Below are positions 8,289-16,240 of a stretch of DNA of 64,000 nucleotides, piece after piece. The stretch's first letter is position 1. Every line of letters starts with the position of its first letter. The stretch spans positions 12,110 through 76,109 of the forward strand of contig JAEWGM010000037.1 in NCBI GenBank assembly GCA_023388315.1, in the 5' to 3' direction. The position numbers and the translations under genes were made by a program. The notes beneath the pieces were generated by a model. It was given only the letters and a program-made list of their open reading frames with translations. It had not been told where the DNA came from and did not search any database. Origin of the DNA: Bacteroidota bacterium (GTDB lineage: Bacteria; Bacteroidota; Bacteroidia; Bacteroidales; Dysgonomonadaceae).

Positions 8289-9379
8289 AAGTAAGGCAGT
8301 TAAACGGACAATCGGCTTACGCCACATTTGCCAACGTGGCAAAAGATGTGTATCGAAATAATCCTTATTATCGAGCTACGGATGGAAGTATCGAGAAAAT
8401 GATTCTCTGTTCGAAAAGCAGTTTCAGCAATCACGCCGAAATTAAAATGTTTATTGTGGAAGATGGCAATGATCTTGTGGCAAGGTTTGTGCTTATTCAC
8501 GATAAATATCTTCCCGATTACGTTCAGGTTTCGTTTTTTGAAGCCCAGGAAGGGTTGGGTGATATTTTCTCATTGATTAAAAACGAAGCACGCGCACATT
8601 TCCCTCATATTAAAAAAATTATAGTTGGCTTAAATGCTCATTTGAATTACGGCGCGGGCATTTTGCTCAACCGTTTCGATGAAGTTCCGCTCTTTGGACT
8701 GCCCTACACCCCGTCCTATTATCCCCAATATTTCTCGCAACTTCATTGTCGGAAAATGGTAACGTTCCGTTTTGATATGGACGCATACAGAAACTGGGCT
8801 CACGGCTATTTCGCTCAACGTCCTATCAAAGGATTAACCGTGCGGTTTATGGATAAACGCCGGATAAAATCGGAAAGCGCTATTTACACACAACTCAACA
8901 ATAAAGCGTTTGTAAAGCATCCTTTCTGGGCAAACCGCGATGAAAGCGAGGACCTGGAACTATTCGCCCCGTTCCGCTTTTTTTTAGATAACGAAAACCT
9001 GATTATCGCCGAAATAGATGGTGAGCCTGTCGGGTTTTATTTGTGGTACCCCGATTTTAACCAATTGGTAAAAAACAACAGCGATTTAAATGCCTGGCAT
9101 TTGCTGAAATACAGAGCAGGAATTGGCAAAGCGATAGACACGTTTCGTTTTACCGAAATTGGAATTTTGCCCAAATACCAGGGAACTTCCGTGGCGTATG
9201 CGCTCATCGATAAATCGTTGCCGACACTCACCAAACAGGGATTCTCATTTTGTGAAGGCGGATTTATTTTCGAAGAAAACCGGGCATCGATAGCATTTGT
9301 GAAAAGAATTTTGAAACGGTGCTACGGAAAAGACCCCGAACCCTATCGGCAGTTTGCCGTGTACGAAACTTCGCTTTGA
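8285..9379 (+). CDS. GNAT-fold acyltransferase (second gene of the five-gene operon)
   Basis: 364 aa. The C-terminal half carries a GNAT acyl-CoA-binding motif A, EIGILPKYQGTSVAYALID (about residues 297-315), and a motif B-like stretch NRASIAFVKRILKRCYG. The N-terminal half (about 1-190) looks like a second, degenerate GNAT-like domain and has no signature I can name. It starts at ATG 8285, overlapping the previous gene by 4 bases, and its stop overlaps the next start. The substrate is unknown; a role in acylating an amine or amino-acid intermediate made by the neighbours is inference. Confidence 0.65.
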   Translation: MKVRQLNGQSAYATFANVAKDVYRNNPYYRATDGSIEKMILCSKSSFSNHAEIKMFIVEDGNDLVARFVLIHDKYLPDYVQVSFFEAQEGLGDIFSLIKNEARAHFPHIKKIIVGLNAHLNYGAGILLNRFDEVPLFGLPYTPSYYPQYFSQLHCRKMVTFRFDMDAYRNWAHGYFAQRPIKGLTVRFMDKRRIKSESAIYTQLNNKAFVKHPFWANRDESEDLELFAPFRFFLDNENLIIAEIDGEPVGFYLWYPDFNQLVKNNSDLNAWHLLKYRAGIGKAIDTFRFTEIGILPKYQGTSVAYALIDKSLPTLTKQGFSFCEGGFIFEENRASIAFVKRILKRCYGKDPEPYRQFAVYETSL

Positions 9380-10386
9380 TGATGGATTTCAAACGCTCAC
9401 ATACTATCAGCGATTTTTCCGATGAATGGAACAAACTCTCGGAATGTTATTTTCAACGAACCGATTTTTTGTTGCATCTTGAGAAATTCAATCCCTGCAA
9501 GCAACGCTATTACGTGTGTATTGAAGAGCAAAAAATTATTGCCGCTGCCGTTGTATATTCCCTTCCGGTAAATATTTTTTCGTTTACCGGCATAAAAAGT
9601 GTTATCCAGATGCAGATAATAGGCATTCCGTGCTCCGTGTCGTGTGCGGGAATATTTGGTAAAAGCGATGGGGAAAGTGCATTATCAGAATATATTTTCA
9701 CCAAAGAAAAAGGTTTCGTATTGATGCTTAATCGAAATGAAAAACCGGAACAGAAAAAATACGCTGCCGGAAAAACGCTGCCAACCATTGTTCTTGATAA
9801 TACTTTTTCGGATTGGGAGGAATATATCGTATCGTTAACAGCTTCGTATCGAAGACGGCTGAAAAAGCTTATGACTGATCCTCCGGCATTGAAATTTTCA
9901 ACCGTTCCTTCCGCTTCTTTTTCCGAACCAATGTATCGACTTTATGAAAATGTGTACGAAAAAAGCAATGCCAAGCTGGAAAAGCTGACTATCGACTTTT
10001 TTAAAAACCTGCCGCAGGAATTCCAAATTTTCGCCTGTTATCACAACGAAAAAATAGCAGGCTGGAACATTGGGCTTCAAGATAACGATACGTTCTATTT
10101 TTTTATGGGCGGCATTGATTATCGCCTCAATAAATCATTCAACATTTATCTTCGCTTGATGGCAAGATTAGTGAAATCGGGAATGGAAAGGAAATGCCGA
10201 TATATAGATTTGGGACAAACGGCGGAAATTCCGAAAATGCGTATGGGCGGTAAACTTCAGTCCCTTTATATGCAGGCATCACACAGCAACATTATTCTAA
10301 ATAAAATGTTGAAAATGAGCCAAAATTTACTCGAATATAACCCGAAAACAGAAGCAAATAATCCCTTTAAAACCACCTTGCAATGA
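9379..10386 (+). CDS. FemAB/BioF2-like acyltransferase
   Basis: 335 aa, starting at ATG 9379, which overlaps the preceding TGA as TGATG; an in-frame start at 9319 would intrude 60 bases into the neighbour, and ATG 9382 is also possible. The C-terminal half resembles the BioF2-like acetyltransferase domain (Acetyltransf_6). It shows SYRRRLKKLM, YENVYEKSNAKLE, EKIAGWNIGLQDNDTFYFF and a final YIDLGQTAEIPKMRMGG. This superfamily includes FemX peptidyltransferases and CelD-like proteins. It is the second acyltransferase in a row in this operon and is not an obvious paralogue of its neighbour. Its stop overlaps the next ATG by 4 bases. Confidence 0.65.
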   Translation: MMDFKRSHTISDFSDEWNKLSECYFQRTDFLLHLEKFNPCKQRYYVCIEEQKIIAAAVVYSLPVNIFSFTGIKSVIQMQIIGIPCSVSCAGIFGKSDGESALSEYIFTKEKGFVLMLNRNEKPEQKKYAAGKTLPTIVLDNTFSDWEEYIVSLTASYRRRLKKLMTDPPALKFSTVPSASFSEPMYRLYENVYEKSNAKLEKLTIDFFKNLPQEFQIFACYHNEKIAGWNIGLQDNDTFYFFMGGIDYRLNKSFNIYLRLMARLVKSGMERKCRYIDLGQTAEIPKMRMGGKLQSLYMQASHSNIILNKMLKMSQNLLEYNPKTEANNPFKTTLQ

Positions 10387-11753
10387 AAATACTTTTGGTA
10401 CGTCCGAAACCATCGCCCGAAACCATCGGCTTGCAGCATTTAATGGTGGTTGAACCGCTCGAACTTGAAGTGCTGGGCGCGTTAAAACGAGATTCGGATA
10501 CGGCGATAATTGTGGATATGATTATAGAGAAGAAGCCCTTTGAGCATTTTCTTGCCGAACACGCGCCCGATGTTTTGTGCATCACCGGTTATATTACCAA
10601 CGTGAACACAATGAAGGAGTATTGTGCCATCGCAAAAAAGATGTTTCCCAAAATAACGTGCATTGTTGGAGGCGTACATTGTGAAGTATGTCCAGAAGAT
10701 TTTGATTGTGAGCAAATCGATTTTCGCGTAGTCAGAAATGCGGCAAGCGTTTTTACCGCTTTGTTGAACCACATTGAGAACAACACACAACTGCCCCCGG
10801 GTGTTTTTATCCGGGGAAACACATTGGAGAATACATCGCTTCCGCCGTTGGATTTCTACGCACCTTTCGCCGACAGAAGTTTAGTTAAACGCTACCGGAA
10901 ACATTATTTCTATATTTTCAGCCAACGTGTGGCGTTAATCAAAGCATCTTATGGATGTCCGTATCAATGTTCATTTTGTTTTTGCCGCGCCATCACTCGC
11001 GATACCTACCACCGAAGACCGTTGGAAGAAATCATAGAAGAACTCGAAACAATCCCGGAAAAAGAGATTTATATTGTGGACGATGATTTTCTGTTTGATG
11101 CCCGTTGGTTGCAACGATTTATTGATGAGGTGAAGCGTCGAAATATTCGCAAAAACTTTCTGGTTTACGGACGGGCAGATTTCATTGCCGCTCATCCGGA
11201 TACCATTCGGCAATTAGCTGAAATAGGGCTAAAAACGGTGATTGTTGGTTTTGAAAGTTTCTCCGACAAAGAACTCAATCAATACAACAAGAAAACATCG
11301 GCAACGCTCTATCAACAAACAATGAAGGTGTTGCGCCAATATAAAATTGATGTATTCGCCACCATCATTATTCCACCGGAATGGGACAAAAATGATTTTC
11401 GACATATGGTTAAAACAGTAAAATCGCTGGGGATTCATTTTGTAAACTTGCAGCCCTTAACGCCGCTTCCCAAAACAGGAGTGAGCTATCCGCCGGAAGA
11501 TATTCTTCTCGACAAGCAAAAATTCGAACAATGGGATATGGCGCACGTGGCTATTCGCCCGTTAAAATTAAGTGTGGCAGATTTTTACCGTCAAATCCTC
11601 AAAGCCTATTACTCCATTTTATATCAGCCATCAACATTGTGGAAGCACCTAACTTCTTATCCGCCAAAAATGTTGTGGAAAATGCTCTTGGGTGGGTATC
11701 GCGTGTCGAAGCAATACAAACAAAAAATTAAACAAGCAGAACATTATGCCTAA
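10383..11753 (+). CDS. B12-binding domain radical SAM protein (first of two)
   Basis: 456 aa. Residues 1 to about 140 form a cobalamin-binding Rossmann domain, with LCITGYITNVNTMKEYCAIAK and the strand ITCIVGGVHCEV. The radical SAM core follows with the [4Fe-4S] motif CPYQCSFC (CxxxCxxC, about residue 198) after KASYGC. Downstream are YIVDDDFLF and TVIVGFES, as in BchE/HpnJ-type class B enzymes. Such enzymes do methylations, ring formation or C-C bond chemistry, and the substrate here cannot be read from sequence. The C-terminal 80 residues are basic and aromatic (KAYYSILYQPSTLWKHL), possibly membrane-associated. It overlaps the genes on both sides by 4-8 bases. Confidence 0.85.
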   Translation: MKILLVRPKPSPETIGLQHLMVVEPLELEVLGALKRDSDTAIIVDMIIEKKPFEHFLAEHAPDVLCITGYITNVNTMKEYCAIAKKMFPKITCIVGGVHCEVCPEDFDCEQIDFRVVRNAASVFTALLNHIENNTQLPPGVFIRGNTLENTSLPPLDFYAPFADRSLVKRYRKHYFYIFSQRVALIKASYGCPYQCSFCFCRAITRDTYHRRPLEEIIEELETIPEKEIYIVDDDFLFDARWLQRFIDEVKRRNIRKNFLVYGRADFIAAHPDTIRQLAEIGLKTVIVGFESFSDKELNQYNKKTSATLYQQTMKVLRQYKIDVFATIIIPPEWDKNDFRHMVKTVKSLGIHFVNLQPLTPLPKTGVSYPPEDILLDKQKFEQWDMAHVAIRPLKLSVADFYRQILKAYYSILYQPSTLWKHLTSYPPKMLWKMLLGGYRVSKQYKQKIKQAEHYA

Positions 11754-13068
11754 GATACTTTTCATTCAACCTACGCAATATACCGCGAACGGTAAACTTT
11801 GTAAGCAACGGAAAATCAACCTTCCCGGACTGGCTTTTCCGCTATTGGCCGCATATACGCCAGCACATTGGGAAGTGGAGTTATTGATTGAAGTAGTGGA
11901 TGACATCGATTTTGAATCCGACGCCGATATCGTAGCAATCGGAACGATGGGACACGCCACTTTTCGAGGGTTGGAAATTGCATCAGAATTCAAAAAGCGC
12001 GGCAAAACAGTGGTAATGGGCGGATATATGGCATCCATAGCGTGGCAGGAAGCAGCCAAACACGTGGATTCGGTAATCATTGGCGACGCGGAAATTTCTT
12101 ACCCTCAAATGTTGGAAGATTTTGAAAAAACCGGAACGGTAAAGCCCATTTACAACGAAACGATAACGCACTTGAACAATTTGCCTGTTCCGCGTTACGA
12201 TTTACTGCTCAAAAAACCTATCGGAGCTATGCTGCCCGTGCAAGCCGGCAGGGGATGCTCCTTTACCTGCTCGTTTTGTTCCATTGCGTGTCTTTATAGC
12301 GGTAAATATCTTTTCCGTCCGGTTGACGATGTTATTCGCGATATCAAAACCGTGAAACAACTGGGGTTCAAGCGCTTTTACCTCATCGACGATAATATTG
12401 TTTCAAACCCGAAATACCTGCGCGAACTTTGCGAAAAAATTGCTCCGCTAAAAATGAAATGGGCAAGTCAATGCGTTATTCATTTGGCAAAAAATAAGGA
12501 ATTGCTGGAAGTGGTACGAAAATCGGGGTGCGATTTAATGAGTTTCGGCGTAGAAAGCATTCAGCAAGATGCCATTGACAGTTTGGAGAAAAAATGGCTC
12601 AAGGCCGATGAGCACGAAAAAAATATGCGTATTCTTGCAAATTCGGGAATAACGGTTAGCACCGAAATGATCGTGGGAACTGATTACGATACCGAAGAGT
12701 CCATTCGTGAAACGTATCGGTTTATTAACCGCAATAAAATTCCCATACCTCGTTTTTACATTCTCACACCCATTCCGGGTACAACGCTATACGACGAATT
12801 GCACGCGCAAGGAAGAATGCTTACCGATGACCTTCGCCAATTCGACGGCACACGTTGTGTACATATTCCCAAACGGATTGAACCGGAAAAACTCACCGAA
12901 ATGTATTGGTGGCTCAATCGTCAGGTATTTTCGGCGAAAAGCATTCTTCAAAGGGTGGTATTGAACCGAAATCTTTGGAAGAATTTCCCGATGTTGCTTT
13001 TTGCTTTAGGCATTAATTTACACTATCGGTATTATGTGAAAAGAAAAGTTACGCCCAATATTTTTTGA
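11746..13068 (+). CDS. B12-binding domain radical SAM protein (second of two)
   Basis: 440 aa from ATG 11746, which lies inside the last codons of the previous gene; an in-frame start at 11692 would overlap far more and is rejected. The N-terminal B12 domain shows LPGLAFPLLAAYTP, VAIGTMGHATFRGLEIAS and VVMGGYMAS, close to the BchE-type pattern. The radical SAM CxxxCxxC is CSFTCSFC after QAGRG. YLIDDNIVSNP, SFGVES and MIVGTDYDTEESI follow in the expected order. The C-terminus is basic and hydrophobic (NLWKNFPMLLFALGINLHYRYYVKRK). It is diverged from the preceding enzyme, so two different reactions are likely. Last gene before the terminator at 13117. Confidence 0.85.
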   Translation: MPKILFIQPTQYTANGKLCKQRKINLPGLAFPLLAAYTPAHWEVELLIEVVDDIDFESDADIVAIGTMGHATFRGLEIASEFKKRGKTVVMGGYMASIAWQEAAKHVDSVIIGDAEISYPQMLEDFEKTGTVKPIYNETITHLNNLPVPRYDLLLKKPIGAMLPVQAGRGCSFTCSFCSIACLYSGKYLFRPVDDVIRDIKTVKQLGFKRFYLIDDNIVSNPKYLRELCEKIAPLKMKWASQCVIHLAKNKELLEVVRKSGCDLMSFGVESIQQDAIDSLEKKWLKADEHEKNMRILANSGITVSTEMIVGTDYDTEESIRETYRFINRNKIPIPRFYILTPIPGTTLYDELHAQGRMLTDDLRQFDGTRCVHIPKRIEPEKLTEMYWWLNRQVFSAKSILQRVVLNRNLWKNFPMLLFALGINLHYRYYVKRKVTPNIF

Positions 13069-13116
13069 GGGAATGAGCAGAGAGAGAGAGTAATATCTTG
13101 TTGTTTAAACCACAGT

Positions 13117-13151
13117 AAAAAACCGATTTCTGATTGTGAAATCGGTTTTTT
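13117..13151 (+). terminator. Intrinsic terminator of the five-gene operon
   Basis: AAAAAACCGATTT at 13117-13129 pairs perfectly with AAATCGGTTTTTT at 13139-13151 around a 9-base loop, ending in a T-run. It starts 48 bases after the second radical SAM stop. The A-run on the left could let it work on both strands. Confidence 0.9.
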
Positions 13152-13179
13152 AGTATCTCATTTTATAAAATATCAAAAC

Positions 13180-13195
13180 TGTAACCCAAGTTACA
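13180..13195. promoter_or_regulatory. TGTAAC-N4-GTTACA palindrome, Crp/Fnr-type operator candidate
   Basis: A perfect 6+6 inverted repeat with a CCAA spacer lies 21 bases upstream of the -7 box at 13217. That puts it over or near the -33 region of the cupin/DUF438 promoter. Spacing and symmetry fit a dimeric Crp/Fnr-family regulator. Genes of the DUF438 and DUF1858/DUF2249 kind downstream suggest a nitrosative or redox-stress regulator such as HcpR; that link is inference. Confidence 0.45.
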
Positions 13196-13216
13196 ATTTA
13201 GTATCATTCTAAATAA

Positions 13217-13224
13217 TACATTTG
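13217..13224 (+). promoter_or_regulatory. -7 box for the cupin-DUF438 genes
   Basis: TACATTTG at 13217-13224 fits TAnnTTTG, giving a start site near 13231 and a leader of about 25 bases before the cupin ATG at 13256. No TTTG is found at the expected -33 distance; the palindrome at 13180-13195 lies there instead, as expected for an activator-dependent promoter. Confidence 0.5.
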
Positions 13225-13255
13225 CAGTATCATTTATAACATAAAATAAAGAATT

Positions 13256-13579
13256 ATGGCAACTTTTGAAACTGCAAAAATTTTCTCGATGGAAAATGCC
13301 ATCGAATACTCCTCCGGAGGCGTTGTTAGTAAACAAGTAATCAAAAAACAATCGGGCAACGTAACGTTGTTCTCATTCGATAAAGACCAAGGATTAACCG
13401 AACACACTTCGCCGTTTGACGCGATGGTGCACATTTTAGACGGCGAAGCCGAAATACGCATCGATGGGCATCCGCATCATTTGAAAAAAGGCGATTGCAT
13501 AATTATGCCCGCCAATCATCCGCACGCGTTGCACGCCATTGAACCTTTTAAAATGGTGTTGACAATGATTAAACAATAG
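13256..13579 (+). CDS. Small cupin-domain protein
   Basis: 107 aa, single-domain cupin. The first cupin motif is visible as GLTEHTSPFDAMVHILDGEAEIRIDG and the second as LKKGDCIIMPANHPHALHA. The His and Glu positions for a metal are partly kept (H and E in LTEHTSPFDA, H in NHPHAL). The cytosolic function is unknown; small cupins like this often accompany redox or nitrosative-stress genes. The next gene, DUF438-PAS, follows after 33 bases on the same strand, and both sit behind the operator/promoter at 13180-13224. Confidence 0.8.
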   Translation: MATFETAKIFSMENAIEYSSGGVVSKQVIKKQSGNVTLFSFDKDQGLTEHTSPFDAMVHILDGEAEIRIDGHPHHLKKGDCIIMPANHPHALHAIEPFKMVLTMIKQ

Positions 13580-13612
13580 TAAGCAATAAAATCTGAAATC
13601 TCACATCAAATT

Positions 13613-14848
13613 ATGAGCGAAATAATCAACAATTCATCGCAGCGAAAAGCGTTGCTGCGCGACCTCCTACTTCGCTTGCACAACGGCGAAAACCCTGAAG
13701 CACTGCGTCAACGTCTTATTGAAGTACTGCGCAACATTCCCTACAACGAAGTGGTTGAAGTAGAGCAAGAACTCATCAACAGCAACGCGCTCACCGAGGA
13801 AGAAATTCTTGAATTCTGCGATTTGCATACCGCCGTGCTCGATGGCAGCATCGACTTGCAAGGCGCAAAACCAATTCCCGCCGGGCATCCCGTGGATACA
13901 TTCAAAAAAGAAAACGTAGCGTTGAAGAATGAGGTGCTCAAAATAGCCGATTTGTTCAACTCCGTATCTACACTGAAAGACAACCAATTGCCCGGATATA
14001 TCTTGCAACTTCGCACCATATTCAACAACTTGTCAGATGTTGACAAGCATTATCTACGTAAAGAATATCTGCTTTTTCCGTATTTGGAAAAGCATCTCAT
14101 CACGGGCCCGCCCAAAGTAATGTGGGGCAAACACGACGAAATTCGCGAGTTGCTGAAAAGCGCTTTCGAAGCATTATCATCACCCATTGATACTGTCGAA
14201 GAAATGAAATCCATTGTGGAGTTGATTCTACATCCGGCCGTGGAAATGCTGGACGGAATGATCATGAAAGAAGAAGAAATTCTTTTCCCGATGGCAATGG
14301 ACACGCTTACCGAAGATGAATGGTACAAAATCTATCAGGAAACGCCCGAATTCGGCTACTGCCTTGTTGATCCGGAAGATGAATGGAAACCGCTCGGCAC
14401 AAAAGTCGAGAAACAGGAATATGTAACGGCGGATGCCATTCGCCTGTCGTCAGGCGCGTTTAATATGGCTGAAATTGAGGCACTTTTCGTTCATTTGCCC
14501 ATCGATATCACGTTTGTGGATAAAAATGATAAGGTACGCTTTTTCTCGCACAGCCCCAATCGCGTTTTCGAGCGTAACCGCTCCATTATCGGTCGAGACG
14601 TTCGTATGTGCCATCCACCCGGAAGCGTCCATGTGGTGGAACAAATTCTCGATGATTTTAAAAGCGGAAAAGAAAACAAAGCCGTTTTTTGGATGTCCAA
14701 CTTTAAGGGAAGATTTATCTATATCGAATATTCCGCCGTCCGCAGCCCCGAAGGCGAATATCTGGGCGTGGTGGAAGTTACGCAAGACATCACACAAATG
14801 CGAAAATTGGAAGGAGACCAGCTGTTGCTTTCGTATAGAGAAAAATAA
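13613..14848 (+). CDS. DUF438 - hemerythrin-like - PAS domain protein
   Basis: 411 aa cytoplasmic three-domain protein. Residues about 10-80 match DUF438 (LRDLLLRLHNGENPEALRQRL, then TEEEILEFCDLHTAVLDG). Residues about 90-245 form a hemerythrin-type four-helix bundle with His/Glu ligands in KHYLRKEYLLFPYLEKH, WGKHDEIRE and MKEEEILFP. From about 280 a PAS domain follows (FNMAEIEALFVHLPIDITFV, then FFSHSPNRVFERNRSIIGRDV) ending in VVEVTQDITQMRKLEG. The family is linked to oxygen or NO sensing, but the ligand is not shown by sequence. It probably forms a transcription unit with the upstream cupin. Confidence 0.85.
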   Translation: MSEIINNSSQRKALLRDLLLRLHNGENPEALRQRLIEVLRNIPYNEVVEVEQELINSNALTEEEILEFCDLHTAVLDGSIDLQGAKPIPAGHPVDTFKKENVALKNEVLKIADLFNSVSTLKDNQLPGYILQLRTIFNNLSDVDKHYLRKEYLLFPYLEKHLITGPPKVMWGKHDEIRELLKSAFEALSSPIDTVEEMKSIVELILHPAVEMLDGMIMKEEEILFPMAMDTLTEDEWYKIYQETPEFGYCLVDPEDEWKPLGTKVEKQEYVTADAIRLSSGAFNMAEIEALFVHLPIDITFVDKNDKVRFFSHSPNRVFERNRSIIGRDVRMCHPPGSVHVVEQILDDFKSGKENKAVFWMSNFKGRFIYIEYSAVRSPEGEYLGVVEVTQDITQMRKLEGDQLLLSYREK

Positions 14849-15000
14849 AAATGTGTGATAAGTATCTGCATTCACGATGAGAGAGCTATAAGCCGTAATA
14901 AATCACCACTGACCGACAAAACTCCGGCAGATCAGTTAACTTCCTAGAAGTTTTCTGTGAATAACTCCCAATTTTAGGTAGTCATTAATGGTAAAAAATA

Positions 15001-15032
15001 TTTGTTCGCTTGAGTTCCTGTTCGTATATTTG
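15001..15032 (+). promoter_or_regulatory. Promoter of the toxin-antitoxin module
   Basis: TTTG at 15001-15004 and TATATTTG at 15025-15032 are 20 bases apart, an almost ideal Bacteroidota promoter. The antitoxin ATG follows at 15066. A transcript from here would also cover the DUF1858/DUF2249 gene at 15675. The gap 14849-15000 shows nothing else I can name. Confidence 0.55.
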
Positions 15033-15065
15033 TACATAATTTGTCACATATAAACGTACACATTT

Positions 15066-15428
15066 ATGGTCATCATCAGTCCCACAGAATTAAGAAATCA
15101 ACAGAAGAAGTATCTCGATTTAGCTGAAAAAGAAAAAGTTATCGTAAAAAGAGGAAAGAAGTTTATCAAGCTAACCGTCAGTGATAAAATCGATGATTCA
15201 GAGAGTGAAAAAACTCAATGGATGAAAGATTTCTTATCCATACCCGAAGAGTTTCGTTGTAATCCATTCGACATTAGTCCATCTGGCGATTTGTTTTTTG
15301 CCGACAAACGCAATTTGGCAGCTATTGAAAGAGGGTTCACAGATATTGAAGATGGACGAATTCACAAAATGTTTTCAAGTGAAACATTAGATGAATTTCT
15401 TAATAGGGTTGAGGGATGTACGAAATAG
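15066..15428 (+). CDS. Phd/YefM-type antitoxin
   Basis: 120 aa. The N-terminal Phd/YefM DNA-binding fold is recognisable: MVIISPTELRNQQKKYLDLAEKE, then VKRGKKFIKLTV. The remaining 75 residues are longer than the classic 80-90 aa YefM and end in a toxin-neutralising tail (FSSETLDEFLNRVEG). It overlaps the toxin gene by 13 bases, the usual antitoxin-first order, and should autorepress the promoter at 15001-15032. The module is more AT-rich than the flanking genes, which fits acquisition by transfer. Confidence 0.75.
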   Translation: MVIISPTELRNQQKKYLDLAEKEKVIVKRGKKFIKLTVSDKIDDSESEKTQWMKDFLSIPEEFRCNPFDISPSGDLFFADKRNLAAIERGFTDIEDGRIHKMFSSETLDEFLNRVEGCTK

Positions 15429-15688
15429 AGTTTACATCTAATGCGGCCAAAGACGCTATTTATCTTCGAAAGAAGGAACAAAATGCGTATAGGAAATTAG
15501 AAAAACTCTTGGATGAATTACGGTTCAATCCAAGAACAGGAACGGGAAAACCCGAGCGACTAAAGCACTATAAAACAGAGATATGGTCGCGACGTATCAG
15601 TAGAAAACATCGGTTGGTATATGAAATCAAGGATCAAATCGTATCAGTTAAAATAATCTCTGCTTACGGACATTATGACGATAAATAA
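15416..15688 (+). CDS. YoeB/Txe-family mRNA interferase toxin
   Basis: 90 aa, the normal length for this RelE-superfamily ribosome-dependent RNase. The signature GKPERLKHYKTEIWSRRISRKHRLVYEI is close to the YoeB core. The catalytic residues align as Glu47, Arg66, His86 and Tyr87 (ending AYGHYDDK), so the toxin looks intact. It starts at ATG 15416 inside the antitoxin gene. Its last 14 bases overlap the start of the DUF1858/DUF2249 gene, an unusual arrangement. Confidence 0.85.
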   Translation: MYEIEFTSNAAKDAIYLRKKEQNAYRKLEKLLDELRFNPRTGTGKPERLKHYKTEIWSRRISRKHRLVYEIKDQIVSVKIISAYGHYDDK

Positions 15689-16214
15689 TTCCAAAATAGC
15701 CATTACTCCCGATACCAAAGTAGTCGAATTGCTGAAGGAATTTCCGCAATTGGAAGAGTCTTTGAAGAAATTTTCGCCCGCTTTTGCCGCGTTAAAAAAT
15801 CCGGTGCTGCGAAAGACCGTTGCCAAAGTAACTTCTTTGCAACAAGCGGCAAAAGTGGGCGGCGTGAATATTGTGGAAATGGTGAACGCGCTTAGAAAAG
15901 AGGTTGGCCAATCGCCCTTGGGCGAGAACAATTTTTGTCCCGATAGTGAAGATATTCATATTCCGTTTTCGGAAAAAGCACCAGATAAAACCGTCACGCA
16001 TCGGTTGGATGTTCGCCCCATTATCGAATCGGGTGAGCACCCGAAAGAGCAGGTTTTAAGCCTTGCGAATGAATTACAAGTGGGCGATTGCATGGAATTT
16101 ATCTCGTCGTTCCCGCCCACTCCACTTATCAATTTATTGCAAAAAAGAGGGTTTAAGGTAACGATGCTCGCACCCAAAGACGGCAAAGTGAGTACGTTTG
16201 TAGAAAAAGTATGA
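15675..16214 (+). CDS. DUF1858 - DUF2249 domain protein
   Basis: 179 aa. Residues about 7-75 match DUF1858 (ITPDTKVVELLKEFPQLEESLKKFSPAFAAL, then GVNIVEMVNALRKEVG). Residues about 105-179 match DUF2249 (HRLDVRPIIESGEHP, then LQVGDCMEFISSFPPTPLINLLQKRGF). These domains are often encoded near NO-reductase or DUF438/hemerythrin genes, suggesting a nitrosative-stress role, not a proven function. The ATG at 15675 lies inside the end of the toxin gene, so translation is probably coupled to it. The toxin-antitoxin pair separates it from its likely partner at 13613. Confidence 0.8.
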   Translation: MTINNSKIAITPDTKVVELLKEFPQLEESLKKFSPAFAALKNPVLRKTVAKVTSLQQAAKVGGVNIVEMVNALRKEVGQSPLGENNFCPDSEDIHIPFSEKAPDKTVTHRLDVRPIIESGEHPKEQVLSLANELQVGDCMEFISSFPPTPLINLLQKRGFKVTMLAPKDGKVSTFVEKV

Positions 16215-16240
16215 ACCAAAAACAAAGTGTGATTATATAA

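Noticed and set aside
9319..9378. Upstream extension of the FemAB-like protein
   Set aside because: It overlaps the previous gene by 60 bases, while ATG 9379 gives the TGATG overlap typical of this operon.
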